Assembly (NCBI GenBank): GCA_038531315.1
Contig: JBCBBT010000003.1
Location: 1 to 64,000 of the forward strand
Direction: 5' to 3'
Source: JAJFFW01 sp038531315
GTDB lineage: Bacteria > Pseudomonadota > Alphaproteobacteria > Caulobacterales > Parvularculaceae
Length of the DNA: 64,000 nt
Positions 28,778 through 37,942 of the stretch are shown piece after piece. Position 1 is the stretch's first letter. Every line of letters begins with the position of its first letter. The translations under genes and the position numbers were made by a program. Below the pieces are notes generated by a model. It ran no database searches, was not told where the DNA came from, and saw only the letters and a list, made by a program, of their open reading frames with translations.

Positions 28778-30295
28778 ATGCAACCAAGTTCTGCGGGCGG
28801 TGAAAAATGGTCTTCCAAGGCCGCCTTTATTCTGGCGGCCATCGGCTCGGCCGTCGGTCTCGGCAATTTATGGCGGTTTCCCTACGTTGCCGGCGAAAAT
28901 GGGGGCGGGGCTTTTGTCGTCTTCTATGTGATCTGCGTGGCGCTGATCGGCTTGCCGGTGCTCGTTGCTGAACTCTTTATCGGCCGTCGCGGCGGGCGTT
29001 CGGCCGTCGGCAGCGTCGTGGTGATCGCCAAGGCCGAGGGGCGCTCCTCCTGGTGGGCGCTGCAATCCTGGCTCGGCATGATCGGCGCTTTCATCATCCT
29101 GACTTTTTACTCGGTGATCGCCGGCTGGGTGATGGCCTATGTGGTGATGATCGCCGGCGACCTGTTCGCCGCCATCGGCAAGGACGGGTTTGCGGCGTTG
29201 GGACAGGGCGCGTTTGCGGGCCAGTCGCGCGATCAGGTGAGCGAGAAGCTGACCGACCTTCTCAATGACCCGACCCGCATGATTTTCTATCACGCGCTAT
29301 TCATGATCATCACCGTCGCCATTGTGGCGCGCGGGATCAAAGGCGGGATCGAGACGGCGGTGACGGTCCTGATGCCGATGTTTTTTGTATTGCTCATTGT
29401 GCTGTTTGGGTTTGCGCTATTCGAGGGCGACGGCGCGCGCGGCGTCGACTTCCTGCTCGGCATTCGTCCCGCCGACTTCGTGCGCGGCTTTACCGACGGC
29501 GGATCGGTGATTTCAGCGGCGCTCGGCCAGGCGTTTTTCTCCATCGGTCTCGGCTCGGCCCTGATGGCGACTTATGGCGCGTATATGACCAAGGACCAGG
29601 ACATGCCGCGCTCCGCGCGCCTGATCGCCATCGCAGACACGGGCGTCGGCGTGATTGCCGGGCTTGCAATCTTTCCGATCGTCTTCGCCATGGGGCTTGA
29701 CGCGGCCGCCGGGCCGACGCTGATGTTCGTGACATTGCCACTCGCCTTCCAGAGCATGCCGATCGGCGCAATCTTTGGCTTATCGTTTTTCCTGCTGGCG
29801 TTTTTCGCAGCCATCACCTCATCGATCGCGCTGTTGGAAACCTCAACGCGATGGGTCGACGAACAGACCAAGGAAGACCACCGCTTCAAATCGGCCGCCG
29901 GCCTCGGCATTGTGGTGTTTTTGATCGGTGTCCTGAACGCCCTCTCGCAAGTGCCGCAAACCGGGCCAGCGGGGGAAAATCAGGCGACCTTCTGGAACAC
30001 ATGGCAGCCGCTGGGCGACACGCCCTTGTTTGAGGGCATGGTGCTGCTCGATTTCCTGAGCGCGACGACCGACATCATCCTGCCGATCTCGGGCTTTATC
30101 ACGGCGATTTTCGCAGGCTGGGTGGTCTCAACATCGACAGCGCGCGAGGCGATCGCGTTCGACTCCGATGTCTGGTTCCAGCGCTGGCGTTTTCTTATCC
30201 GTTATGTTTGCCCCATCGGCATCGGGGCGGTGATTTTCTATTCGATGATTTGGGCGCCTTATCTCTATCCGGCGCTCTTTGGCGCCACAGGATAA
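28778..30295 (+). CDS. Sodium-dependent transporter of the NSS/SNF family
   Basis: A 505-residue transporter that uses the sodium gradient to import amino acids or related small molecules. The N-terminal signature AAIGSAVGLGNLWRFPYVAGENGGGAFVVFY contains the family's sodium/substrate-site region in helix 1. About 11-12 helices follow, with GSALMATYGAYM and FFLLAFFAAITSSIALLE in the helix 6-8 region. The Trp and Gly residues expected in helix 1 are present. Substrate cannot be inferred. Encoded divergently from the Hpt gene; a hairpin follows the stop. Confidence 0.94.
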   Translation: MQPSSAGGEKWSSKAAFILAAIGSAVGLGNLWRFPYVAGENGGGAFVVFYVICVALIGLPVLVAELFIGRRGGRSAVGSVVVIAKAEGRSSWWALQSWLGMIGAFIILTFYSVIAGWVMAYVVMIAGDLFAAIGKDGFAALGQGAFAGQSRDQVSEKLTDLLNDPTRMIFYHALFMIITVAIVARGIKGGIETAVTVLMPMFFVLLIVLFGFALFEGDGARGVDFLLGIRPADFVRGFTDGGSVISAALGQAFFSIGLGSALMATYGAYMTKDQDMPRSARLIAIADTGVGVIAGLAIFPIVFAMGLDAAAGPTLMFVTLPLAFQSMPIGAIFGLSFFLLAFFAAITSSIALLETSTRWVDEQTKEDHRFKSAAGLGIVVFLIGVLNALSQVPQTGPAGENQATFWNTWQPLGDTPLFEGMVLLDFLSATTDIILPISGFITAIFAGWVVSTSTAREAIAFDSDVWFQRWRFLIRYVCPIGIGAVIFYSMIWAPYLYPALFGATG

Positions 30296-30313
30296 GTGCG
30301 TCGCAACGCCGGA

Positions 30314-30346
30314 CGCCCGCCCAGCGCTGGCCGGGCGGCCTTGTTT
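30314..30346 (+). terminator. Probable terminator after the NSS transporter gene
   Basis: CGCCCG, one unpaired C, the palindrome CCAGCGCTGG, another C, and CGGGCG make a long self-complementary hairpin, followed by GCC and a T-rich stretch (TTGTTT). It starts 18 nt after the stop. The T-run is interrupted, so efficiency is uncertain. Confidence 0.55.
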
Positions 30347-30361
30347 GTCAGGGGGCTGAAT

Positions 30362-31318
30362 TTATGCGGCGGCGAAGCGGTTTGTAGCGCGCACCAGCGC
30401 ATCGATAATGCCGGGCTCGCTCGCCGCGTGGCCGGCGTCGCCGACGACGACAAAATCGGCTTCCGGCCATGCCTTGTGCAGCTCCCAGGCGGTTTTCATC
30501 GGCGTGACGACATCATAGCGGCCCTGTACGATGACGCCCGGTATGCGCCGCACTTTATCGATGTTGGCGATGATCTGGTCGTCGCGGTCGAAAAAGCCGC
30601 CATTGACGAAGTAGTGACATTCGATGCGGGCGAAAGCGACGGCGAAGGCCTCGCTTGAAAACGACGTCACGCGTTCGCGCGACGGCGTCAGGGAAACGGT
30701 GCCGCCCTCCCAGATGCTCCAGGCGCGCGCCGCATCGACCCGTGTGGCGCGGTCCGCGGCGGTCAGACGCTTATAGTAAGCGCCCATCATGTCGCCGCGC
30801 TCGTGCTCGGGAATTGGTTTCAGATAATCCTGCCAGGCGTCGGGATAAATCCAGCTCGCGCCCTCCTGATAGAACCACTCCAGCTCGGCCCGCCGCAGGG
30901 TGAAAATGCCCCGCAAAACAAGTTCGCTCACCCGTTCCGGATGGGCCTGCGCATAAGCCAGCGCCAGCGTCGATCCCCATGAGCCGCCGAACACCTGCCA
31001 GCGTTCGACGCCGACCTCGCGCCGTAATTTTTCCATGTCGTCGATGAGCGCCCAGGTCGTGTTGTTCTCAAGCGACGCATTCGGCGTCGACTTGCCGCAC
31101 CCGCGCTGGTCAAACAAAATAATCTTGTACGCCGTCGGATCAAAATAGCGTCGCATGGACGGCGTCGAGCCGCCGCCCGGTCCGCCGTGGCACACGACGA
31201 CGGGCTTTCCGTCCTCAGCGCCTGAAATTTCGTAATATATTTCGTGACCGTCGCCGACCGACAGCATGCCGGTTCGGGTCGGCGAAATCGGCGGGAATAA
31301 ATTCAAGCGCGTTGCCAT
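30362..31318 (-). CDS. pip: Prolyl aminopeptidase
   Basis: A 318-residue alpha/beta hydrolase that removes N-terminal proline from peptides in the cytoplasm. Visible features are the oxyanion-region HGGPGGGSTPSMRRYFDP, DQRGCGKSTPN, and the nucleophile elbow GGSWGSTLAL (S113), with the acid and histidine in the C-terminal blocks (IVQGRYDVVTP and GDAGHAASEPG). Length and motif set fit the Pip (S33) family. It sits between two convergent or divergent single genes without an obvious operon. Confidence 0.95.
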   Translation of the reverse strand: MATRLNLFPPISPTRTGMLSVGDGHEIYYEISGAEDGKPVVVCHGGPGGGSTPSMRRYFDPTAYKIILFDQRGCGKSTPNASLENNTTWALIDDMEKLRREVGVERWQVFGGSWGSTLALAYAQAHPERVSELVLRGIFTLRRAELEWFYQEGASWIYPDAWQDYLKPIPEHERGDMMGAYYKRLTAADRATRVDAARAWSIWEGGTVSLTPSRERVTSFSSEAFAVAFARIECHYFVNGGFFDRDDQIIANIDKVRRIPGVIVQGRYDVVTPMKTAWELHKAWPEADFVVVGDAGHAASEPGIIDALVRATNRFAAA

Positions 31319-31471
31319 ATTTGTCGTGACTTTTAACCGTTGGTAATGTTATTTGTTAACAGGGGTCGGGTTAAGCAATTTTTAGCGGTTTGAGGCGCGG
31401 ATCGATGGTGAGCGCCTCCGATCACTGAAATCCGGGGGAATGCTTGCGAACGTGTTCAGGAGTTCGTTTGA

Positions 31472-32134
31472 GTGAGCAAGGGCGTATTTCCAGCCAAACC
31501 GGGTCTCTCCTTATCGAGAGCCTTTGTAATTTTAACGATTTCAGCGGTGTGCCTCAATGGCTGCGCGACAGTCGTGATGAGCGGCGGCGCGGCTGCGGTC
31601 CACGCGTCTGCTGATCGAGAAGTGTTGAAGATGGCGGCGGCCGACGTCGCCGCTGTCGCCTGGCCAAAGCCGCAGTCGGTATCGATGGGCGAACGCCTCG
31701 CTGGGATCGGCGGCGCAAGTTCGGAAAAAATTACAAAGAAAGATGCGATTGCGGCCTATGTCGGCGCATTGAACACGGCGCGTGATCCGCATGCGGCGCT
31801 CCTTGAAGACGCGCGCAAGCAACTTGCATCCGCAGACGCCCTGAACGAAGCGGCGCGCGATGTTGCGACGGCCGCCCGCCCGTCTATGAAAGATGTCGCC
31901 ACGGTCGAAGCCGCCATCGGTTTCTTGCGTCAGTCGCGCGACATTTATCTCGCGAGCCTCACTGACATCATCGCCGACCGCGAGACGCGGCTCGCCAGCG
32001 CCAAGCTCCTGCGCGCTGACTTTAACGCCGTCATTCGCGAGATTGGCGCCGCCGCCGACGTGATCGCCGACCGCGTTGCGGCTGACCGCACGCAAACTTT
32101 TGCGCAACCGAAGGTCCGCTCTAATTTCTTTTAG
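31472..32134 (+). CDS. Putative lipoprotein of unknown function
   Basis: A 220-residue protein with a lipoprotein signal: hydrophobic segment VILTISAVCLNGC with a plausible lipobox (LNG-C30). The mature part is Ala-rich and helical, with no cysteines other than the anchor, and contains a repeated-looking helical segment (DAIAAYVGALNTARDPHAALLEDARKQL). The GTG start follows CAGGAG. I do not recognise the family. It is divergent from pip and upstream of the MFS gene, with 116 bp between. Confidence 0.65.
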   Translation: MSKGVFPAKPGLSLSRAFVILTISAVCLNGCATVVMSGGAAAVHASADREVLKMAAADVAAVAWPKPQSVSMGERLAGIGGASSEKITKKDAIAAYVGALNTARDPHAALLEDARKQLASADALNEAARDVATAARPSMKDVATVEAAIGFLRQSRDIYLASLTDIIADRETRLASAKLLRADFNAVIREIGAAADVIADRVAADRTQTFAQPKVRSNFF

Positions 32135-32250
32135 GCGGGCTGCGATCGCAGTTGGCCGCCGTCGCGTTGATCGGAATTTATCCACTTTAATCTCTTTGCG
32201 CGATTGCGCCTGATCTTGCAGCGCCCGCAGGTCTCCGTTAAGCGCGGGCC

Positions 32251-33510
32251 ATGGCGGGACGCGCGCAATTTTCCTATGTCGGATTTTATACCGGCCAATA
32301 TGTTTTGCTCGGCGTGCAGCTGCCGTTCTTTTCCGCATGGCTCGCTTTGCAAGGATTTACCGCGCCCGAGATCGGATGGGTGACGGGGATCGCGCTCGCC
32401 GCGCGATTGATGCTCGGCCCGATTGTCGCGATCTGGTCCGACGCCCTGCGCGACGACACGCTCGCGATGAAAGTCGTGTCGGTGATCTTCGCCGCCGCCG
32501 CCATCGGACTTGTCTTCGAGCCCGGCAAGGTTGTGATCGCGCTCCTCGCGGCGGTCGTGCTGTGGAGTTTCGGCGTTCTTGTTCCGCTTTCCGACAGCGC
32601 GGTCCTGAGGGCCGACCGGGCGGGATTGTTGCACTACGGACAAACCCGCGCGCTCGGCTCGGCGGCGTTTCTCGCGGCGAACATTCTGGGCGGCGTCTGG
32701 CTAACACGGTTCGGCATTGAATGGAGCGTCGTCATCATGGCGGCGTCCGCGTCGCTGGCGTTCGGCTTTTCGCTAACGCTCCCCCGGCTCAACTCTACTG
32801 ACGCCACTGCCGTCTCGGCCCGGGCCCGGATGGCGGAGCCGGCCGCGGATTTGCGGCCCCATGAAGCGGCGGGGCCGGCGCGGGGCGACCTTTGGCGTCT
32901 GGCGCCGCGGCTTTTATCTGACTACAGATTTCTTCTGTTGATCCTCGCCGCCGGTTTCGTGCAGGGCGGGCACGCCGTCTACTACACATTTTCAATCTTG
33001 CGCTGGTCCGAGATCGGCTACTCGCCGCAGCTTGTGGGCGTCCTCTGGGCGATCGGCGTGGCGGCGGAGATTGTCTTGCTGAGCTTTGCGCGCCGTCTCA
33101 CGGGGCGGTTTTCGCCGGCTGCGCTGATCGCAATTGGCGGCGTCGCGGCGGCGGTGCGCTGGACATGGACGGCGTTCGAGCCGCCTGTCGGCGTGCTGGC
33201 GGGGCTTCAGTGCCTGCACGCGTTGACCTTCGCCGCAACCTATCTGGGCTCGGTTGAATTCATCGACCGCGCGGTGCCCAAACGCCTAGCGGCGACCGCG
33301 ATGACGCTGATGTCCGCAACGGGGGTCGGCGCGCTGACGGGTCTCGCCACAATCGTCGCCGGGTATGTGGTCGCCGCTGAAGGCATTGGCGGTGTTGGCG
33401 AAACAAGCGGCGTGGCGGCGGCGTACCTCCTGATGGGCGCGATGGGAGCGGCTGCGGTCATGCTCGCGGCGCTTCTGGGCCGCGTCTGGCGCGGCGAAAC
33501 GCTGTTCTAG
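32251..33510 (+). CDS. MFS transporter (MFS_1-like / PPP-family type)
   Basis: A 419-residue major-facilitator protein with about 12 helices. The N-terminal blocks SYVGFYTGQYVLLGVQLPFFSAWLALQGFTAPEIGWVTG and LLHYGQTRALGSAAFLAANILGGVWL resemble the phenylpropionate-permease-like group. A long, charged cytoplasmic loop separates the halves (about residues 185-225). Substrate unknown. The stop is 9 bp from the convergent CHASE2 gene stop. Confidence 0.85.
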   Translation: MAGRAQFSYVGFYTGQYVLLGVQLPFFSAWLALQGFTAPEIGWVTGIALAARLMLGPIVAIWSDALRDDTLAMKVVSVIFAAAAIGLVFEPGKVVIALLAAVVLWSFGVLVPLSDSAVLRADRAGLLHYGQTRALGSAAFLAANILGGVWLTRFGIEWSVVIMAASASLAFGFSLTLPRLNSTDATAVSARARMAEPAADLRPHEAAGPARGDLWRLAPRLLSDYRFLLLILAAGFVQGGHAVYYTFSILRWSEIGYSPQLVGVLWAIGVAAEIVLLSFARRLTGRFSPAALIAIGGVAAAVRWTWTAFEPPVGVLAGLQCLHALTFAATYLGSVEFIDRAVPKRLAATAMTLMSATGVGALTGLATIVAGYVVAAEGIGGVGETSGVAAAYLLMGAMGAAAVMLAALLGRVWRGETLF

Positions 33511-33519
33511 CGCGCGCGA

Positions 33520-35784
33520 TCAGACCGAGACTTCAAGCGCGCCGTCCCAGTTTTCCGGCGCATCCGCATCCGCCATCGTCGCAAGGCGCTCCTCGTAAAT
33601 GTCGAATAGCGCAATCGCGGCGCCGGGGGATTTTTTTGCTTCGTTCAGTTTGGAACGCGCGGTCAGCCAGTCGCCGGACCGGTAAGCGGCGAGGAGCGCG
33701 CGGTGGGTTTCTTCCAGCTGACGATAGCCCTTGCTCGACTTGATGAACGGATTGCCGACAAGCGCATAGATGCTGGTGGGCGCATCCGCGTTATTGATCC
33801 GCAGGCGGTCAAGCTCCAGATAAGCGAAGTGATGGTGCGTGTGCCGATAAACGGCTTCATCGCAGATGATCGCCGGGCCGTAGAATTCAGCCTGTTTGCG
33901 CAGGAACGCCGCCATATCGAGCGCCGGGCCCAGCGCTGAGTAGCGGTTGTGGCGACCGTGGCCCATCGGTCCGACGAAACAGTCGCCGGTGGCGATTCCG
34001 ATTGCGAGGTGAATCTGAACGCCGCGGGTGCGCGTTGACGCCTCAAGTTCGGCGTTGGTCTTGTCCATGCTCTCAACGAGGCGCATGGCGCTTGAGCAGG
34101 CCGCGTCGATATGGTCGGCGTTTTCAAGCGGCGCGTTGAAATACGCGTAGATCTTGCCGCCGTCCGCCTGATCGGCCGCGCCCCCTGTCTCGATAATTGC
34201 ATTACGCAGCGAGTTGGAGGCGGCCGCCATCATGTTGGCGACGTCGTCCGGATGCGCACTAAGCTTTTCAAGGTCTTCGTCGAGAAGGCGCAATTCGCAG
34301 GCGAGAACCGTCACCGGCCGGCGCGCGCCGTTCAGGATGGCGCTCGCGCCGTCCTCGCGGATGATCTTCATGGCGGGCTCTGGCAGCGCGCCCTGAAAGG
34401 CGCCGCGCACATTGTCGTCGCGCAGGACAACGCCAAGGCTGCGTCCACCGGCGACGGAGAAGGCCCCCAGAACGAGCGCCAGCGCCCCCGGCAGCGGATT
34501 AAAGAGCAGCGCATTCCAGGAAAACATCAGGAACGAGACCAGAAACAGGAGCGATGCGGCCAGCGTCGCCAGCCCCAGCGCGCGCCAGAAATCAGCGCGC
34601 TGCGCCCACATGATGGCCCCGGCGCCCAGCGCCATGACGCTGATCGCTTCGAGATAGCCAAGCCAGCCCGGTCGCTTGACGAGCCGGCCAAAATGAAACT
34701 GGTCTGCGATCAGAGCGTGGGCCTCCGCCGGCGAAAATCGTCCGCGGGCGAACGGTATCGTTTCCGTCAGCTCCCGGTCGAGACCAATCAGGATGATCTT
34801 TTCGCGCAGCTGGCTGTTGGTGCCGCGTCCGTCAAGAAGGCGCAGGGCCGGCGTCGACGCGACGTCGAGCCGGCGCGGTCCGTAATAGCGCAGGCTCGCG
34901 CCGTCGGCGACCGGCTGGCGCGCGGCGCCGACCGTCACCGCCTGCAACGGCCGGCCCGCAGCATTGACCGCGCTTTCATCGGCGCTGATCACGACGGCGC
35001 CGTTTTGGTCGCCGCCGAGACTGGCAAGGCGCGCTGCTTCCACTGCGACCGCCGGCGCCGGGACGCCGTCAACCGACCAGAGCGGGGTGATCCGGCGCAC
35101 GACGCCGTCGCCGTCCGGCGCCAGCCCGATGACGGCGAGCCCGGTATTGGCGGCAAGCGCGGCGTTTACCGGAAAGCGCTGCGTCGCCTTGGGCAGGGAG
35201 ACATAATCGCCGCCGTCGCCGGCGACCGTCAGCCAGCGCACGCGTTGTGCATCGGCGCGCTCATAGCCGCCCGCGGCCGCTGTCCGGCGGCGCACGGCGC
35301 TGGCGATCGCCGCCGCGCCATTGGTCTTGGCAAGCGCCGCGGCCAGCGTCGCATCCGTCGACGGCAGCAGGTCGAGCTGGCGGGCGAGCGTGCTGTCGCG
35401 CACGCCGTCGAGCCAGAACGCGCCAATCACTTCAGGCGACAAAGGGTCCGGCGCATCGACCGGTTCGGCCAGGATCACGCCTTTGGCCCCGGCCGCGTCC
35501 GCCGCCGCGACGAGTTCGGCGAGCACCGAGCGCGGCCATGGCCAGGGGCCCACAGCGTCGATGCTTTCGCGGTCGATCGCCACCACATGAAACGGCGAGG
35601 CCGCCTCGGCTTTGGCCGGCTTCAGCCGCTGATAATAGTCGAAAAGCCCCTCGCGCGCGGTCGCATTCACCGATTGCGCGCCCGAAAGCGCGCCGACGGC
35701 GATCACCGCCAGCGCCAGGATCACCGCAAATAGCGGCAGCGCTGCAAGCCAGCGGAAACGTTGTGCGAACATGGTCTTCGCCAA
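33520..35784 (-). CDS. CHASE2 sensor protein with degenerate adenylate/guanylate cyclase domain
   Basis: A 754-residue membrane sensor. One helix (11-34) leads to a periplasmic CHASE2 domain (about 40-365, with VAIDRESIDAVGPWPWPRS), then three helices (about 372-447) and a class III cyclase-like domain (490-690). The cyclase catalytic set is not intact: the first metal Asp is E497 (LACELRLLDE), the second is G543 (GGKIYAYFNAP), and the transition-state Asn and Arg positions read D623 and F627 (GPALDMAAFL). Other fold blocks are retained (HLAIGIATGDCFVGPMG, RYSALGP). Likely a sensor or nucleotide-binding output that no longer makes cyclic nucleotides. The start is TTG 35784 with GGAGAAG 7 nt upstream, or ATG 35772. 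Confidence 0.82.
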   Translation of the reverse strand: MAKTMFAQRFRWLAALPLFAVILALAVIAVGALSGAQSVNATAREGLFDYYQRLKPAKAEAASPFHVVAIDRESIDAVGPWPWPRSVLAELVAAADAAGAKGVILAEPVDAPDPLSPEVIGAFWLDGVRDSTLARQLDLLPSTDATLAAALAKTNGAAAIASAVRRRTAAAGGYERADAQRVRWLTVAGDGGDYVSLPKATQRFPVNAALAANTGLAVIGLAPDGDGVVRRITPLWSVDGVPAPAVAVEAARLASLGGDQNGAVVISADESAVNAAGRPLQAVTVGAARQPVADGASLRYYGPRRLDVASTPALRLLDGRGTNSQLREKIILIGLDRELTETIPFARGRFSPAEAHALIADQFHFGRLVKRPGWLGYLEAISVMALGAGAIMWAQRADFWRALGLATLAASLLFLVSFLMFSWNALLFNPLPGALALVLGAFSVAGGRSLGVVLRDDNVRGAFQGALPEPAMKIIREDGASAILNGARRPVTVLACELRLLDEDLEKLSAHPDDVANMMAAASNSLRNAIIETGGAADQADGGKIYAYFNAPLENADHIDAACSSAMRLVESMDKTNAELEASTRTRGVQIHLAIGIATGDCFVGPMGHGRHNRYSALGPALDMAAFLRKQAEFYGPAIICDEAVYRHTHHHFAYLELDRLRINNADAPTSIYALVGNPFIKSSKGYRQLEETHRALLAAYRSGDWLTARSKLNEAKKSPGAAIALFDIYEERLATMADADAPENWDGALEVSV

Positions 35785-35861
35785 GGCGGGTCTTCTCCAA
35801 ATCGCTAAGGGTTAACAAAGGCGGTCGCCAACCCCAATTTATCCCGTAAAATCCGGGTTGT

Positions 35862-35884
35862 TCAGGATCAATTTATCATCCTGA
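35862..35884. promoter_or_regulatory. Inverted repeat TCAGGAT-N9-ATCCTGA
   Basis: A perfect 7-bp inverted repeat with a 9-bp AT-rich spacer (16-bp centre spacing) in the 164-bp gap between the CHASE2 gene and the mla operon. It could bind a dimeric regulator serving either side. No factor is identified. Confidence 0.45.
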
Positions 35885-35948
35885 TATACTGGATGACAGT
35901 GCAAAGCCCGCGCCGAAAACGGCGCCGGGCCTTAAGAAAGCGTTAACC

Positions 35949-37085
35949 ATGGCCGCAACCGCCGCCAGTTTCGATACCGATCTCGCCGACGGGGTCCTGC
36001 GCCTCGCCGCGAAAGGCGACTGGCGGGCGCGCCATCTCGGCCCCATCGACACGACGCTGCGCCACTTTGAAGACGATTCGGTCGGCCGCGACCTGATAAT
36101 CGATTTATCGGCGCTCGATAAACTCGACACCGCCGGCGCTATGGTGTTGCAGCGCATCATGCGCGCCTGCACCCAGCGCGGCGACGCCTCGCGCTTTACG
36201 GGCGCAAGCGAGACCCATGCGGCGCTTCTCGACCAGGTGGGCCCGCATCTGGCGCCGTGTCCGGTTGAACCGATGCGCACCAGCGCGGTCTTGAGAGTAT
36301 TGGAGCGGCTCGGCAAGGGCGCCGTCGACGCCTATTTCGCGAGCCTTTACGTGTTGAGCTTTGTCGGCCTGACGATCTCGACGGCGTTTCGCGTCTTCAC
36401 CTCGCCGCGCCGTTTCCGGCTGACCTCGACCGTCCACCACATGGAAGAAGCCGGCTTCAACGCGGTTCCGATTGTCGGCCTGATGTCATTTCTGATCGGC
36501 GCGGTCGTTGCGTTCATGGGCGCTAAAATCCTGCAACAGTTCAACGCGGAAATTTTCGTGATCGAGCTCGTGGGGATTTCCGTGCTGCGCGAGTTCGGCG
36601 TTTTGCTGGCGGCGATCTTGTTGGCCGGCCGCTCGGGCAGCGCCTTCACGGCGCAAATCGGATCGATGAAGATCCGCGAGGAAATCGACGCCATGCATGC
36701 GCTCGGCCTTGATCCGATTGAGGTTCTGGTGCTGCCGCGCGTCTTTGCGCTGGTCATTATGTTGCCGCTGCTTGCGTTCATCGCGGCCGTCCTCGGCGTT
36801 GTCGGCGGGCTTCTCGTGGCGTGGACGGCGATGGATATCTCCCCGGCGCTCTTTCTTGGCCGGATGCAGGATGTCGTCGTCATTCAGAATTTTTGGGCGG
36901 GCTTGATCAAAGCGCCGTTCTTCGCCTTCGTGATCGCGGTTATCGGGTGCTTTCAGGGTATGAATGTCGAGGGCAGCGCGGAATCGCTCGGCCAGCGGAC
37001 AACCCTGTCGGTCGTCCAGGCGCTCTTCGTTGTGATTATTCTCGACGCTTTCTTTGCGATGTTCTTTCTGGAGATCGATTTCTGA
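35949..37085 (+). CDS. mlaE: MlaE-family ABC permease with N-terminal STAS domain
   Basis: A 378-residue permease of the Mla/Mce retrograde phospholipid transport system in the inner membrane. The N-terminal ~110 residues look like a STAS domain (DLIIDLSALDKLDTAGAMVLQRI), as in the MlaB partner, so the cytosolic regulator is fused to the permease. The membrane part has FNAVPIVGLMSFLIGAVVAFMGAKILQQF, GRSGSAFTAQIGSMKIREEIDAMHALGLDPIEVLVLPR and EGSAESLGQRTTLSVVQALF, which are hallmark MlaE blocks. It overlaps mlaF by one base (TGATG). Confidence 0.94.
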   Translation: MAATAASFDTDLADGVLRLAAKGDWRARHLGPIDTTLRHFEDDSVGRDLIIDLSALDKLDTAGAMVLQRIMRACTQRGDASRFTGASETHAALLDQVGPHLAPCPVEPMRTSAVLRVLERLGKGAVDAYFASLYVLSFVGLTISTAFRVFTSPRRFRLTSTVHHMEEAGFNAVPIVGLMSFLIGAVVAFMGAKILQQFNAEIFVIELVGISVLREFGVLLAAILLAGRSGSAFTAQIGSMKIREEIDAMHALGLDPIEVLVLPRVFALVIMLPLLAFIAAVLGVVGGLLVAWTAMDISPALFLGRMQDVVVIQNFWAGLIKAPFFAFVIAVIGCFQGMNVEGSAESLGQRTTLSVVQALFVVIILDAFFAMFFLEIDF

Positions 37086-37942
37086 TGGTCGGCGATCTCA
37101 ATACGTATACTGATGATGACGTCATGCCGCCCGGCCGGGCCGCGGACGCGGGCGACGACGGGATCATCGAGGTGAGGGGGCTTAAAACCCAGTTCGGCGA
37201 TTTTGTCGTGCATGACAATCTCGATCTGACGGTGCGCAAAGGCGAGATCATCGGCGTCGTCGGCGGCTCGGGCACCGGCAAGTCGGTCTTGATGCGCGCC
37301 ATCATCGGACTGAAACGGCCGTCGGCGGGCGTCGTCAAAATCTTCGGTGAGGATTTTTATGGCGCATCGGAGGCCGAGCGCATCGCGATCGAGCGGCGCT
37401 GGGGCGTTCTGTTCCAGGGCGGCGCGCTGTTTTCATCGCTGACGGTGGCGCAAAACGTCATGGCGCCGATCCACGAACATCTCTCGCTGCCGATGCCGCT
37501 TGCGCGCGATATTGCGGCGCTCAAGATTTCGATGTCGGGCCTGCCGCCGGAAGCCGGCGACAAATACCCCTCAGAATTGTCTGGCGGGATGAAAAAACGC
37601 GCTGGGCTTGCGCGCGCTTTGGCGCTCGACCCTGAGATTGTATTCCTCGACGAGCCGACCGCCGGGCTCGACCCGATCGGCGCGGCCAAGTTCGACGATC
37701 TGATCAACAGGTTAAAGGAATCCTTAGGGTTAACGGTGTTTATGGTTACCCATGACCTCGATACGCTGCACGCCACCTGCGACCGGATTGCGGTCCTGGC
37801 GGAGAAAAAAGTGATCAAGTGCGGCCCGCTTGAGGACGTGCGCCAGTCCGATCATCCGTGGATTCAGGAGTATTTTTCCGGACCGCGCGGGCGCGCCGCG
37901 CTCGCGGCCAAGGGCGATGTCGCATTGGAGGCGGCTGAATAA
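37085..37942 (+). CDS. mlaF: MlaF-family ABC transporter ATP-binding protein
   Basis: A 285-residue ATPase that powers the MlaFEDB complex. Walker A is GGSGTGKS (60-67), the signature is LSGGMKKRAGLARALALDPE, and Walker B is FLDEPTAGLDP, followed by the Q-loop and switch regions (TVFMVTHDLDTLH). A longer frame from 36821 is only read-through of mlaE sequence. Overlaps mlaE (TGATG) and mlaD (TAATG), so all three are co-translated. Confidence 0.95.
   Translation: MVGDLNTYTDDDVMPPGRAADAGDDGIIEVRGLKTQFGDFVVHDNLDLTVRKGEIIGVVGGSGTGKSVLMRAIIGLKRPSAGVVKIFGEDFYGASEAERIAIERRWGVLFQGGALFSSLTVAQNVMAPIHEHLSLPMPLARDIAALKISMSGLPPEAGDKYPSELSGGMKKRAGLARALALDPEIVFLDEPTAGLDPIGAAKFDDLINRLKESLGLTVFMVTHDLDTLHATCDRIAVLAEKKVIKCGPLEDVRQSDHPWIQEYFSGPRGRAALAAKGDVALEAAE

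Noticed and set aside
34111..35733. A 540-codon frame antisense to the CHASE2 gene
   Set aside because: Arg/Gln-rich translation with no motif; typical codon-bias shadow.
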